Part shown: positions 1 to 9,826 of the stretch, piece after piece
Numbering within the stretch: position 1 is the stretch's first letter
How the letters are laid out: each line of letters opens with the position of its first letter
NCBI RefSeq assembly: GCF_047200635.1
Contig: NZ_JBJZOI010000005.1
Coordinates: 124,001-188,000 of the forward strand
Source of the DNA: Saccharopolyspora_C sp047200635
Lineage (GTDB): Bacteria; Actinomycetota; Actinomycetes; Mycobacteriales; Pseudonocardiaceae
Direction: 5' to 3'
DNA: 64,000 nt
Made by a program: the position numbers and the translations under genes
Notes under the pieces: model-generated
Seen by the model: only the letters and a program-made list of their open reading frames with translations
Told to the model about the DNA's origin: nothing
Database searches by the model: none

Positions 1-120
1 GGGGGCGCGCTCCAGCTCGGCGAACGGGGCGATCCCGGAGCGGGCGTCGTCCGCCTGCGCGTGGTCGACCTCGAGCAGCAGGGTCTTGTCGGACTGGACG
101 ATGAGCGGTCCGTCGGTCAC
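1..120 (-). CDS. DNA repair helicase XPB family, N-terminal fragment
   Basis: Only the first 40 codons are present; the gene continues past the left edge. The product begins with a GTG codon and reads MTDGPLIVQSDKTLLLEVDH, the typical opening of actinobacterial XPB/ERCC3-type superfamily 2 helicases (Rv0861c type). These unwind DNA in nucleotide-excision-like repair. No helicase motif lies inside the fragment, so the call rests on the characteristic N-terminus. In mycobacteria this gene sits next to the helicase-associated protein found here at 17319-19577; here about 17 kb separates them. Confidence 0.8.
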   Translation of the reverse strand, partial: MTDGPLIVQSDKTLLLEVDHAQADDARSGIAPFAELERAP

Positions 121-374
121 GGGGGCGGCTCCTCGGGTGGCTTGGGACACCGGGTGGCGGGGTCCTCGGACGGCGGGCCTCGCGCGGGCGTCGAGGCCTT
201 TGCGCAGGTGATCGGGGTCGGGGGGACAACGGCGGGACCGGCCACCAGTATTCCACCGCCCACCCGGGCGTCGGGCCGAGCGGGCGGGCGGGCGCCTTTT
301 CCGGGTTTCGCGCTCGCCCGGCACGGGCGTCGGCTAGGTTTCCCGCTCGGTCCTAGATCATTTGAGGAGAAGTC
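121..374. other. divergent intergenic region
   Basis: About 250 bp between the divergent XPB gene and the gene starting at 375. It should hold both promoters. It contains runs of cgggcggg and one AT-rich patch (tagatcattt, about 352-364) just before the downstream ribosome binding site. I see no hairpin or operator I can support. Confidence 0.4.
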
Positions 375-1070
375 GTGAGCGGTCCCCTCCCCCCGGGATG
401 TCCCCAGCAGCCGGTCTCCCCGCGACCGGTCGTGCCGCCGGGTCACCCGCAGGCCCCGCACGTGCACCCGTGGTTCACCCAGCAGGATTCCTCCTGGGAG
501 GGGAACGCGCGGTACGCGCTCCCGGATGCCGGGACGCGGACGCCGTCCCTGCCGGGCCCGGCGCCGAAGCGGAGCGGGCGGATGCTCGCGGGTGTTTTCG
601 GCTGCGGTGGCCTGCTGCTGCTCGGCATCGGGATCACCGCGGGCACCGCGCTGCTCCCGGCGGGCGTCGGCGCCGCGGAGGCGGGGCAGTGCGTGGCCGT
701 CACCGACGACTCCCCGGAGAACTTCACGTTCGAGACGACCACCTGCGGGACCGCGGACTCCGACCACGAGGTGATCGAGGTGAAGCGGGACTTCGAGCCC
801 TGCGACAGCGAGTCCTCCGAGATCACCAAGGGCAGCACCACGCTGTGCCTGATGCCCGACGTGGTCGCGGGCGACTGCCAGAAGGTCCCCGGCGGCGGGC
901 TGAGTCCGCTGGGCATCGACACCAAGGTGCCCTGCGGCAGCCGGCAGGCGAACGTCGAGGTGCTCGCCGCGATCGACACCGAGGTGGGCGAGCCCGGCTG
1001 TCCCGAGGGAACGGAGAACTACGCGGTCCACCACGACCCGCCGAAGACGTTCTGCTTCCGCTCGAAGTGA
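375..1070 (+). CDS. Cys-rich single-pass membrane protein, LppU/SCO3897-like
   Basis: A 231-residue protein of unknown function. Residues 1-60 are proline-rich and probably cytoplasmic. A transmembrane segment lies at about 70-93. The remaining 135 residues should be outside the cell and carry eight cysteines (106, 124, 143, 158, 168, 187, 209, 227), enough for four disulfides. The layout and the QCVAVTD-type opening of the outer domain resemble the LppU/SCO3897 group of actinobacterial surface proteins, whose role I do not know. The GTG start is supported by a GAGGAGA ribosome site at 364-370. It appears monocistronic, followed 68 bp later by the first TPP-enzyme gene. Confidence 0.7.
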   Translation: MSGPLPPGCPQQPVSPRPVVPPGHPQAPHVHPWFTQQDSSWEGNARYALPDAGTRTPSLPGPAPKRSGRMLAGVFGCGGLLLLGIGITAGTALLPAGVGAAEAGQCVAVTDDSPENFTFETTTCGTADSDHEVIEVKRDFEPCDSESSEITKGSTTLCLMPDVVAGDCQKVPGGGLSPLGIDTKVPCGSRQANVEVLAAIDTEVGEPGCPEGTENYAVHHDPPKTFCFRSK

Positions 1071-1138
1071 TCGGTGGACCGGAGCATCCCGGTGTGCTGG
1101 GGTGATGGCGGACGGGAACGTCGAGCGGGAGGTCGCCG

Positions 1139-2722
<1,584 letters not shown>

Positions 2723-2725
2723 TCG

Positions 2726-2759
2726 CCCGGCGTCGAACCGGCCCGCGCTGGGCGCCGGG
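2726..2759. terminator. possible bidirectional hairpin between convergent genes
   Basis: CCCGGCG at 2726-2732 can pair with CGCCGGG at 2753-2759, with a 20-base loop. It fills the 40-bp gap between two converging stop codons. There is no T-tract, and the long loop makes this a modest call. Confidence 0.35.
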
Positions 2760-2762
2760 ACC

Positions 2763-3926
2763 TCAGCGAGCGGTGAAGAACCCGCCTTCGGCCGTGGCCA
2801 GGGCGGCGAAGCGCTCCCCGATGCGCTGGTGCGCGGCGGCGTCCGGGTGCAGCGCGTCGGGCAGCGGCAGCTCGGCGTGGTCCTCGGGCCCGTAGAGCTC
2901 TTCGCCGTCCAGGTAGCGCAGGTTCGGGTCGGTCTGGGCCCGCTCCCGCACCACGCGGGCGAGCTCCTCCCGGATCACCCGCAGCGTGAGCCGCCCCTGC
3001 GCCACCTCGGCCGGGTCCCCGGTGGCCCGGAACGACAGCCGTCCCGAGCTGAAGTCGGGGGCGCCCGGGCCCGGGGTGTCCTCGTGGATCGGGCAGTGGA
3101 TCGGCGAGATGACCAGCAGCGGCGTCTCCGGATGTCCTTCGCGGACGGTGTCCAGGAAGCCGTGCACCGCCGGGACGAACGTGCGCACCCGCATCGAGTC
3201 CGAGTTCACCAGGTTGATCCCGATCTTGACGCTGATCAGGTCGGCCGGGGTGTCGCGCATCGCGCGGGCGGTGAACGGGTCGAGCAGCGCGCTGCCGCCG
3301 AAGCCCAGGTTGACCAGCTCCACCCCGCCGCCGAGCGCGGCGACCGCGGGCCAGATCCCGGTGGGCGCGGTGGCGTTGGAGCCGTGGCTGATGGAGCTGC
3401 CGTGGTGCAGCCACACCGGCCGCCCCCGGTCCGGGAGGGGTTCGACGGGCGCGTCGGCGCGCAGCGCGACGAGCTCGGTGACCTCGTTGTGCGGCAACCA
3501 GATCTCGACGTCCTTGAGTCGATCCGGCAGGCCGGTGAAGCGCGCGGTCCCCGGGTCGCCGGGCAGCAGTTCCGAGCCGCCGGTGGTCGCGTCGAGCACC
3601 AGCCGGTTGCCGCCGGGCACGGTGGTCCGCGCTGCGAGCTCGCCGTCGACGAGGAGGTCGTAACCGCCGTCCGGCAGCGGCGGGATGCCCGCGAAACCGC
3701 GCTTGGTGGGCAGCGCGTCGAGCTCGACGGTGGTGGCGCGGGTGCGCAGCGCCAGCCGCACGCCCGAGGACTGCGGCTCCACCATGGACAGCTGGAGATC
3801 GCTGAACTGGGCGCGGGCCCAGGCGGGCAGCCTTCGGGTCAGCAGCCCGTGCTCGGTGCGCTCCAGTTCCAGGGCGCCGCGGACCAGCTCGGCGGTGATC
3901 GGGATGGTGGTCAGCTCGGTGTTCAT
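2763..3926 (-). CDS. SGNH/GDSL-type esterase with N-terminal GxDLY-like domain
   Basis: A 387-residue secondary hydrolase without a signal peptide. The first 160 residues form a beta-rich domain carrying GGYDLLVDG near 87-95, reminiscent of the GxDLY/SsfX3-type N-terminal domain. The SGNH hydrolase domain follows. Block I reads HHGSSISHG, with the likely nucleophile Ser178 in a GSS rather than GDS context. KIGIN supplies a block III-like element, and DALHP near the C-terminus supplies the Asp-x-x-His pair. It probably deacylates a small ester or sugar ester; the substrate is unknown. It starts 2 bp after the TetR stop, so the two are one operon and the regulator probably controls it. Confidence 0.75.
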   Translation of the reverse strand: MNTELTTIPITAELVRGALELERTEHGLLTRRLPAWARAQFSDLQLSMVEPQSSGVRLALRTRATTVELDALPTKRGFAGIPPLPDGGYDLLVDGELAARTTVPGGNRLVLDATTGGSELLPGDPGTARFTGLPDRLKDVEIWLPHNEVTELVALRADAPVEPLPDRGRPVWLHHGSSISHGSNATAPTGIWPAVAALGGGVELVNLGFGGSALLDPFTARAMRDTPADLISVKIGINLVNSDSMRVRTFVPAVHGFLDTVREGHPETPLLVISPIHCPIHEDTPGPGAPDFSSGRLSFRATGDPAEVAQGRLTLRVIREELARVVRERAQTDPNLRYLDGEELYGPEDHAELPLPDALHPDAAAHQRIGERFAALATAEGGFFTAR

Positions 3927-3928
3927 CG

Positions 3929-4534
3929 TCAGTGCCGTTCGTCGGTGTCGGGTCGGCCGGGGCCGGATGATCGGGGCAGCCCGCGCAGCAGGGCGTCCAG
4001 GGAGTCCAGCGCGAATTCCCAGCTCTGCTGCGAGTCCGGGGCGCTGTGGCTGAAGCCGCCGCTGAGTTCCAGGCTCACGTAGCCGTGGAAGACGCTGCCC
4101 ATCAGCCGGACCGCGTGGGTCTGCTCCGGTTCGGCCAGGTCGTAGCCGCGCAGGATCGCTCGCATCAGTTGCGCGTGCCTGCCGCCCGCGCTGGCCGCGG
4201 CGGCCTCCGGGGAGAGCTCGACGCGGGTGGCGGCGTAGCGGCCTGGGTGTTCGCGGGCGTAGTCGCGGAAGACGTCGCCGAAGGCGATCAGGGCGTCCTT
4301 GCCCGAGCGCCCCGCCAGGGCCTCGGCGGCCCGGTCGGCGAGCTCGGCCAGGGCGAGCAGCGCGATATCGGTCTTCAGCTGGTGGGAGCTCTTCAGGTGC
4401 GAGTACAGGCTGGCGACCTTCACGTCGAACCGCCGGGCCAGCGCCGAGACCGTGACCTGGTCGAACCCGGCCTCGTCGGCCAGCTCCGCACCGGCCAGGA
4501 CGAGCCGTTCCGCGGTCAGCCCCGCACGCGCCAC
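3929..4534 (-). CDS. TetR/AcrR family regulator with WHG-type C-terminal domain
   Basis: A one-component repressor. The N-terminal helix-turn-helix covers VSALARRFDVKVASLYSH; the C-terminal part matches the TetR WHG family, with FHGYVSLELSGGF near its end. Three starts are possible: ATG at 4561, ATG at 4537 and GTG at 4534. I prefer 4534 because AGGAGG (4545-4540) lies 5 bases upstream of it but only 2 bases upstream of the 4537 ATG. The 4561 ATG overlaps the last base of a likely operator palindrome. Start at 4534 gives 201 residues. It heads a two-gene operon with the SGNH esterase. Confidence 0.82.
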   Translation of the reverse strand: MARAGLTAERLVLAGAELADEAGFDQVTVSALARRFDVKVASLYSHLKSSHQLKTDIALLALAELADRAAEALAGRSGKDALIAFGDVFRDYAREHPGRYAATRVELSPEAAAASAGGRHAQLMRAILRGYDLAEPEQTHAVRLMGSVFHGYVSLELSGGFSHSAPDSQQSWEFALDSLDALLRGLPRSSGPGRPDTDERH

Positions 4535-4560
4535 CATCGCCTCCTCATCGTTCAAGCCCA

Positions 4561-4581
4561 TTGCCTAAAGTCTATAGGCAA
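4561..4581. promoter_or_regulatory. palindromic operator candidate for the TetR regulator
   Basis: A perfect inverted repeat, TTGCCTA-N7-TAGGCAA, lies about 25 bp upstream of the preferred TetR start. On the minus strand its centre contains TATAGACT, which could serve as a -10 element, so repressor binding would block the promoter. Autorepression is the usual pattern for this family; the assignment is inferred from position and symmetry. Confidence 0.6.
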
Positions 4582-5035
4582 AATGAGGATAGCACTACTG
4601 AGGTGGCGAGCATCGGTTCGGAAGCGCGGCGTCCGGCCGCCGCCGCGCGCGGCGCTCAGGCGCGGGAACGAGAACAGGAGCGTCCGGGTGCCCCGGCGAT
4701 GCGCGCCACCGGCCGCACCGGCGGCGCGGAGGGGAGGCGAAGACGTCGGCCCGAGATCGGCGGGCGCGCGGGACGCCGCGGCGGAGCGGGTCGTGCGCAC
4801 GGCCCGAGGCCGGGGGTGATGCGCGGCTCGGCCGGGTCGCGTTCAGCGGCGGGGCGGCGGGCGACCGCTGAGGCCGGCGGATCGCGGTGGGGGCGGGGTC
4901 GTGCACCGGTCGCGCGAGCGATCGGCGGGCGCGGCCGGGCCCCGCGTCGAAGCGGAGGCCGGGCCGGAGCGGAGTTCGCCGGCGACCCGCCCCCGGTCGC
5001 CGGCGAACCCGCTGGATCTGGCTGGTGCCGCGCTC
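4582..5035. other. 454-bp non-coding gap
   Basis: Very GC-rich sequence upstream of the TetR gene and downstream of the binding-protein gene. Open frames here are shadows with no ribosome site and no recognisable product. Apart from the TetR operator at its left edge and the hairpin at 4975-5007 I see nothing I can support. Confidence 0.4.
4975..5007 (-). terminator. strong hairpin downstream of the ABC binding-protein gene
   Basis: A perfect 13-bp stem (TTCGCCGGCGACC pairing with GGTCGCCGGCGAA) with a 7-base loop begins 28 bp past the stop codon of the minus-strand gene. No T-tract follows, as is common for actinobacterial terminators. Confidence 0.65.
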
Positions 5036-6091
5036 TCAGGCGCCGCCGGTCGAATCCTGCTCCAGAGGCGGCGGTTCGACGAGCATCGTGGAGACGTCGA
5101 TCGGCTCGCTGATCTGGTTGAACCGCAGCATCAGGTCGGCGACCCGCTGCAACCGGGCGGCGTCCATCGAGGTCGGGATCTTGCCCAGCTCCACGATCGG
5201 CGCCAGCTCCGGGCTGATCTTCGCGAAGTTCGGCAGCAGCGGCGTGACCTCGGCCCGGTTCTGCCCGGTCACCTGCGCCTTCTGCACCGCGCGCTGGAAG
5301 GCGCGCAGCGTCTTCGGGTTGTCCTCGGCGAACTTCGCGGTCGTCATCGCGCCCGCCACCGGGAAGTCCGCGGTCCCGCCGGAGAAGGCGTCCATGATGG
5401 ACACCGCGCCCGCCTTCTTGGCGGCCTGGGTGATGAACGGCTCGGTCATCACCGCGGCGTCGATCTGCCCGTTCTGCAGCGCGGGCAGCATGTCCGGGAA
5501 GCCGAAGCGCACGAACTGGTCGTCGTTGACGTTGATGCCCCGGTCCTGCAGGGCCGCCTTGGTCCCGATGTCGGTGATCGCGCCCGGTGCGCTGTAGGCG
5601 ATCTTGGCGTCGGCCAGGTCCTCCGGCTTCTTGATCCTGGAGCCGGGCAGCACCATGATGTTCATGGTGTTCGGAACCGAGATCATCATCTCGCTGATGA
5701 TCTTGAGGTCCGCCGCGCCCGTCGCCTGCGCCTTGATCGGCGCGGTGTAGCTGCCGAGGCTCATGTCGTTCTGCCCGGAGATCAGCGCCGTCAGCGCCGC
5801 CGGGCCGTCGGAGACCGGCTGCACCTTGACGGTCAGCCCCTCCTCGGCGAAGTAGCCCTTCGCCTGGGCCACGGCCACCGGCGCCTGGGACAGCGCGGGC
5901 AGCGAGCCCACGACGATCGTGTCCTTCTCCAGCCCGCCGCTGGAGCCCTCGCTCGCCCCGTCCGAACCGCTGAGCAGACCGCAGCCGCTCAGGGCGAACG
6001 TCGTGATGCCGATCGTGGCAAGGGAGAGCAGCGCGCGGGTGGCGCGCCGCCGGGTTCCGCGCGGGGCGGTTCCGGTCGGTCTGCTCGGCAT
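5036..6091 (-). CDS. ABC transporter substrate-binding lipoprotein (NMT1/SsuA/TauA type)
   Basis: A 351-residue exported lipoprotein. The start at 6091 has AGGAGG at 6106-6101, nine bases upstream. A twin-arginine-rich N-region (GTRRRATR) is followed by a hydrophobic stretch and the lipobox LSGC, so it should be lipid-anchored. The mature part belongs to the NMT1/SsuA/TauA group (VGSLPALSQAPVAVAQAKGYF; later KIISEMMISVPNTMNIMV), which binds small anions or heterocycles such as sulfonates, nitrate or thiamine precursors. It is divergent from the second TPP-enzyme gene and separated from its probable permease/ATPase genes (8240-10590) by that gene. The linkage suggests the ligand may be a 2-oxo acid or precursor used by the decarboxylases; this is inference. 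Confidence 0.82.
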   Translation of the reverse strand: MPSRPTGTAPRGTRRRATRALLSLATIGITTFALSGCGLLSGSDGASEGSSGGLEKDTIVVGSLPALSQAPVAVAQAKGYFAEEGLTVKVQPVSDGPAALTALISGQNDMSLGSYTAPIKAQATGAADLKIISEMMISVPNTMNIMVLPGSRIKKPEDLADAKIAYSAPGAITDIGTKAALQDRGINVNDDQFVRFGFPDMLPALQNGQIDAAVMTEPFITQAAKKAGAVSIMDAFSGGTADFPVAGAMTTAKFAEDNPKTLRAFQRAVQKAQVTGQNRAEVTPLLPNFAKISPELAPIVELGKIPTSMDAARLQRVADLMLRFNQISEPIDVSTMLVEPPPLEQDSTGGA

Positions 6092-6359
6092 ACGGGGGTG
6101 CCTCCTCGGGGGCGAGCGGGGTGGAACGGTGGCGAACGAAGCTAGCCGAGCGGGGTGGCGCCGGAAGCCCACGTCTGGCCTGCTTAACAGGCTGCAATAG
6201 GATTGGAATCGCAGTTGCCCGAGCGTGTCAAGGTGATCTAGTCCCCGGTGACCAAACGTAATTGCATTGGGTCCCGGCGTAGTCCTGTGCGCGTTCGGTG
6301 GCACTTTTTCTCCCATTGAGGGAAATGTGGGAAAGCGACCCCGGCTGAGGAGAATGCTG
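6092..6359. other. divergent promoter region between binding protein and TPP enzyme
   Basis: It contains the inverted repeat at 6178-6192, a TTGACA-like hexamer on the minus strand (6231-6226), and several AT-rich patches on the plus strand (for example ctttttctcccattgag near 6304-6320). It should carry promoters in both directions and may coordinate transport with decarboxylation. Confidence 0.4.
6178..6192. promoter_or_regulatory. inverted repeat GCCTG-N5-CAGGC
   Basis: A 5-5-5 inverted repeat with an AT-rich centre (CTTAA) stands out in the divergent region between the binding-protein and TPP-enzyme genes. It has the form of a dimeric repressor or activator site. The cognate regulator is unknown. 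Confidence 0.35.
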
Positions 6360-7958
6360 ATGAACGCTCCGGATGCGCCCACCGTGCGCGATATCACTCG
6401 CGGCCTCATGCGCGATCTCGGTCTCACGACCGTCTTCGGCAACCCGGGCACCACGGAGGTCCCGTTCCTGGATCAGTGGCCGGACGACTTCCGGTACGTG
6501 CTCGGCCTCCAGGAGTCCGTGGTGACCTCGATGGCCGACGGCTACGCGCAGCAGACCGGCAACGCCGTGCTGGTCAACCTGCACTCCGCGGGCGGGCTCG
6601 GGCACGCGCTCGGCGCCGTGTTCGGCGCCTACCGCAACCGGACCCCGATGATCGTGCTCGCCGGTCAGCAGGTCCGCAGGCTGCTGCCGGACGACCCGTT
6701 CCTGGGCTCCACCGAGGCCGCCCAGTTCCCCAAGCCCTACGTGAAGTGGTCGCTGGAGCCCGCCCGCGCGGCCGACGTGCCGCTGGCGCTGATCAGGGCG
6801 TACCAGATGGCCATGCAGACCCCGCGCGGTCCGGTGTTCCTGTCCGTGCCCGCCGACGACTGGGACGAGCCCGGCGAGCCGGTGAGCGCCCCGGCCTCGA
6901 TCGCCCCGCCCGCCGCCGATCCGGCGGTGGTAGACGAGCTGGCCGCGGCGCTGCGCGACTGCGAGCGCCCCGCCCTCGTGGCCGGGCCCGCCGTGGTCGA
7001 GGCGGGCGCGGTGGCCGAGCTGGTGGAGCTGGCCGAGCGCACCGGCGCGGCGGTGTGGATCCCGCCGATGGTCTCGCGCTCCTCGTTCCCGGAGACCCAC
7101 CCGCAGTTCGCCGGGTTCCTGCAGCCCTCCGAGCCGGCGGTCGCCGCCGCGCTGGCCGAGCACGACCTGGTCGTGGTGCTCGGCGCGCCCGCGTTCACCT
7201 ACCACGTCCACCGGGGCGGAGCGGAGGAGCACCCGCGCCCGCGCGGCTTCCTGATCAGCGACGATCCGGACGTCCTGGCCCGCTCCCGGCACCTGCGCGG
7301 GGTGCACGCGGGGCTGGCCACCGCGCTGCACCAGCTGCTGCCGCTGGTGGAGCGCTCCGGCCGGGCGGCGGCCGCGGGATGGGTGCGGCCGGGCCTCCCC
7401 GAGCTGACCTCCCCACCCGCCGCGGAGCACGTGATCAGCCTGGTGCACGACCTGCTCCCCGCGGACGCCGTGGTGGTCACCGAGGCGCCCACGCACAAGC
7501 AGGCCATCCAGCGCCACCTGCCGTTCCGCTCTCCGGACCAGGACTTCCACGCCGGGGCGAGCGGTTCGCTGGGCTACGGCATCTCCGCGCTGGTCGGTAC
7601 CGCGCTCGCGGCCCCGTCCCGGCCGGTGCTGGGGATCATCGGCGACGGCGCCAGCATGTACGGCATCCAGGCGCTGTGGACCGCGGCCCAGGAGCACGCC
7701 TCGCTGACGATGCTGGTGCTGGACAACGAGGAGTACGCGGCCGTGCGGGTCCTGGGCGAGGTCGGCTCCGACGGCAAGATGCCCGGCACCGCGCTCGGCG
7801 GCATCGACTTCGTCGCGGTCGCCCGGGGGCTGGGTTGCGCGGCGCACCGGGTGGAGGACCTGGCGGAGCTGGAGCAGCGGCTGCGGGAGTCGCTGGCGGA
7901 GCCCGGGCCGACCGTGCTGCACGTCCCGGTGGCGGCCAGCTCCCGGAAGCTCTACTGA
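6360..7958 (+). CDS. benzoylformate decarboxylase-like TPP enzyme, copy 2
   Basis: A 532-residue paralogue of the 1139-2722 product, alike over its whole length. The ATG at 6360 is chosen because GAGGAG (6347-6352) lies 7 bases upstream; the in-frame ATG at 6354 would be only 1 base away. FGNPGTTE spans about 26-33, with Glu52 and His75 in NLHS; FTYHVHRGG supplies the second catalytic His, and GDGASMYG the cofactor motif. Thr31 again replaces the MdlC active-site serine. It lies between the binding protein and the membrane/ATPase genes of one ABC system, a context suggesting uptake and decarboxylation of the same aromatic or branched 2-oxo acid. The substrate is not shown by the sequence. Confidence 0.82.
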   Translation: MNAPDAPTVRDITRGLMRDLGLTTVFGNPGTTEVPFLDQWPDDFRYVLGLQESVVTSMADGYAQQTGNAVLVNLHSAGGLGHALGAVFGAYRNRTPMIVLAGQQVRRLLPDDPFLGSTEAAQFPKPYVKWSLEPARAADVPLALIRAYQMAMQTPRGPVFLSVPADDWDEPGEPVSAPASIAPPAADPAVVDELAAALRDCERPALVAGPAVVEAGAVAELVELAERTGAAVWIPPMVSRSSFPETHPQFAGFLQPSEPAVAAALAEHDLVVVLGAPAFTYHVHRGGAEEHPRPRGFLISDDPDVLARSRHLRGVHAGLATALHQLLPLVERSGRAAAAGWVRPGLPELTSPPAAEHVISLVHDLLPADAVVVTEAPTHKQAIQRHLPFRSPDQDFHAGASGSLGYGISALVGTALAAPSRPVLGIIGDGASMYGIQALWTAAQEHASLTMLVLDNEEYAAVRVLGEVGSDGKMPGTALGGIDFVAVARGLGCAAHRVEDLAELEQRLRESLAEPGPTVLHVPVAASSRKLY

Positions 7959-8205
7959 TCGTTCGGCGAATTCCAGGGATATCCCTTACGAGGATTGTTC
8001 GTCCGCCGGGAAGCATCGGGAAAAGCGGGGTTTCCCCAGAGTTGCCAAGATTCTTCCGGAGCGCCGAATTCGGAGAGTGATCATTACTCCCGGGTAAGGC
8101 GCGAATCCGCTCGCGATCAATCGCCGAATGCGCGCGGGGTGAATCAAAGGCGCGATCACTGAGCGCGATCGCGAACAGGAGTGCGATCGGGGAAAGCGGT
8201 GCGGG

Positions 8206-8234
8206 CGGGGAGCGGCTGCCTCCGCCGCTCCCCG
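8206..8234. terminator. GC-rich hairpin terminator
   Basis: CGGGGAGCGGC pairs with GCCGCTCCCCG (11 bp, 7-base loop) 5 bp beyond the stop of the minus-strand ATPase gene. It can also stop plus-strand transcription from the TPP-enzyme gene, whose stop lies 247 bp away. Confidence 0.65.
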
Positions 8235-8239
8235 CGCGA

Positions 8240-9019
8240 TCAGCTCCCGGCCGCGACCGGGGCGTCGGGGGAGTGCAGCAGCCGGGCCACGTGGCTGCGC
8301 AGCCGCACGAACTCCGCGGAGGCCCGGGTGCCGATCTGATCCCGCTGATCGCCCAGCGGCACGTCCAGTTCGGACACCACGGTCGCGGGGGACTTCGAGA
8401 GCACCAGCACCCGGTCGCCGAGGTAGATGCTCTCGTCGATGTCGTGCGTGACCAGGAGGATCGTGCTGCCGTACTCCCGGCGCACCGACAGCAGCAGGTC
8501 CTCCAGCTCGAACCGCGTCTGGGCGTCCACCGAGGCGAACGGCTCGTCCATCAGCAGCAGCGCGGGCCGGGTGGCCAGCGCGCGGGCGATCGCCACCCGC
8601 TGCTGCATCCCGCCGGAGAGCTGCCACGGGTACTTCTTCGCCGCATCGGAGAGCCCCACCCAGGCCAGCGCCTCCTCGGCGCGCTCCCGGCGGTTCACCG
8701 AGCGCGTGCGCAACGGGAACTCCACGTTGCCGCGCACCGTCATCCACGGGAACAGCGAGCGGCTGTAGTCCTGGAACACCACGGCCAGGTCCTCGGGGAC
8801 CCCGTCGATCTCGGTGCCGTGCAGCTCCACCCGGCCCGCGGTGGGCTTCTGCAGACCGGCGACCAGTCGCAGCAGCGTGGACTTGCCGCAGCCCGAGGGG
8901 CCGACGATGCAGGTCAGCTCACCGGAGCGGACGGTGAAGCCCAGCTCGTCGATGGCGACGTGCCGCTGCTTGCCGGGGTAGGTGTGCCCGAGCCCGGTGA
9001 CTTCCAGCATGGTGCTCAC
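8240..9019 (-). CDS. ABC transporter ATP-binding protein (SsuB/TauB/NrtD type)
   Basis: A 259-residue ATPase that energises an anion or organic-acid importer. It has Walker A GPSGCGKST at about 40-48, the signature LSGGMQQRVAIARAL, Walker B LLLMDEP followed by FASVD, and the switch histidine in VTHDIDE. Length and motif spacing are those of the nitrate/sulfonate/taurine subfamily. It is the last gene of a permease-permease-ATPase operon, 3 bp after the upstream permease stop. Confidence 0.9.
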   Translation of the reverse strand: MSTMLEVTGLGHTYPGKQRHVAIDELGFTVRSGELTCIVGPSGCGKSTLLRLVAGLQKPTAGRVELHGTEIDGVPEDLAVVFQDYSRSLFPWMTVRGNVEFPLRTRSVNRRERAEEALAWVGLSDAAKKYPWQLSGGMQQRVAIARALATRPALLLMDEPFASVDAQTRFELEDLLLSVRREYGSTILLVTHDIDESIYLGDRVLVLSKSPATVVSELDVPLGDQRDQIGTRASAEFVRLRSHVARLLHSPDAPVAAGS

Positions 9020-9022
9020 GGG

Positions 9023-9826
9023 TCATCCTTTCGCTTGAGCGGGCTGGTCGGAGCGTTGTTGCCAGCTCAGCGCGCGCCGCTGCACCGCGAGCAGGCCGGT
9101 GTTGAGCAGGTAGCCCAGCAGGGCCAGCAGCACGATCCCGGCCCACAGGTCGGGGAACTCGAACTGCTGCTGCGCGTAGACGAGCTGGAAGCCGAGGCCG
9201 CTGCTGGCGCCCACCATCTCGGAGACCACCATCAGGATCAGCGCCTGCGAGAGGCTGACCCGGAGCCCGGCGAAGATCTTCGGCGCGGCCGCGGGCAGCA
9301 CGATCCGCGTCCACCAGTCCAGCCGCCCGATCCCGAACGCCCGCGCGGTCTGCTCCTTGACCGCGTCCACCGAGGCCGCGCCGTCGGCGGTGTTGAGCAC
9401 GACGGTGAACACCGTGCCGAAGACGATCGTGGCCAGCTGCATCGGCGTGCCCAGGCTGAACAGCACCAGGAACAGCGGCACCAGCGCCGGGGTGGGCAGC
9501 GAGCGGAAGAAGTCCAGCAGCGGCCCCACGTACTCGGTGGCCTTGCGGGAGCGCCCGAGCGCGAGACCGAGGGCCACCCCGATCACGCCCGAGATCAGCC
9601 AGCCGCCGAACAGCCGCCCGAGGCTGGGCAGCACGTCGGCGAACACCGCGTCGGTCAACCACAACCGCGCGGGCGGACCGGTCAGCCAGATCTCCCAGGC
9701 GTGCGCGGCGATCCGCGTCGGCGGGAGGAAGTACACGCTGCCCGCCAGCCGGGTGGCCAGCTCCCAGAGCGCCACCACGACGAGCAGCAGGCCCCAGCGG
9801 CCCAGGAAGTTGCGGAGCAGCGTCAC
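9023..9826 (-). CDS. ABC transporter permease 2 (SsuC/TauC type)
   Basis: A 267-residue inner-membrane permease with about six hydrophobic segments and the loop EKxA-like motif around ARAFGIGRLDWWTRIVLPAA that contacts the ATPase. The GTG start at 9826 overlaps the upstream permease stop by 4 bases (GTGA), and GGAGG at 9835-9831 is the ribosome site, so translation is coupled. Two different permeases imply a heterodimeric channel. Confidence 0.88.
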   Translation of the reverse strand: MTLLRNFLGRWGLLLVVVALWELATRLAGSVYFLPPTRIAAHAWEIWLTGPPARLWLTDAVFADVLPSLGRLFGGWLISGVIGVALGLALGRSRKATEYVGPLLDFFRSLPTPALVPLFLVLFSLGTPMQLATIVFGTVFTVVLNTADGAASVDAVKEQTARAFGIGRLDWWTRIVLPAAAPKIFAGLRVSLSQALILMVVSEMVGASSGLGFQLVYAQQQFEFPDLWAGIVLLALLGYLLNTGLLAVQRRALSWQQRSDQPAQAKG

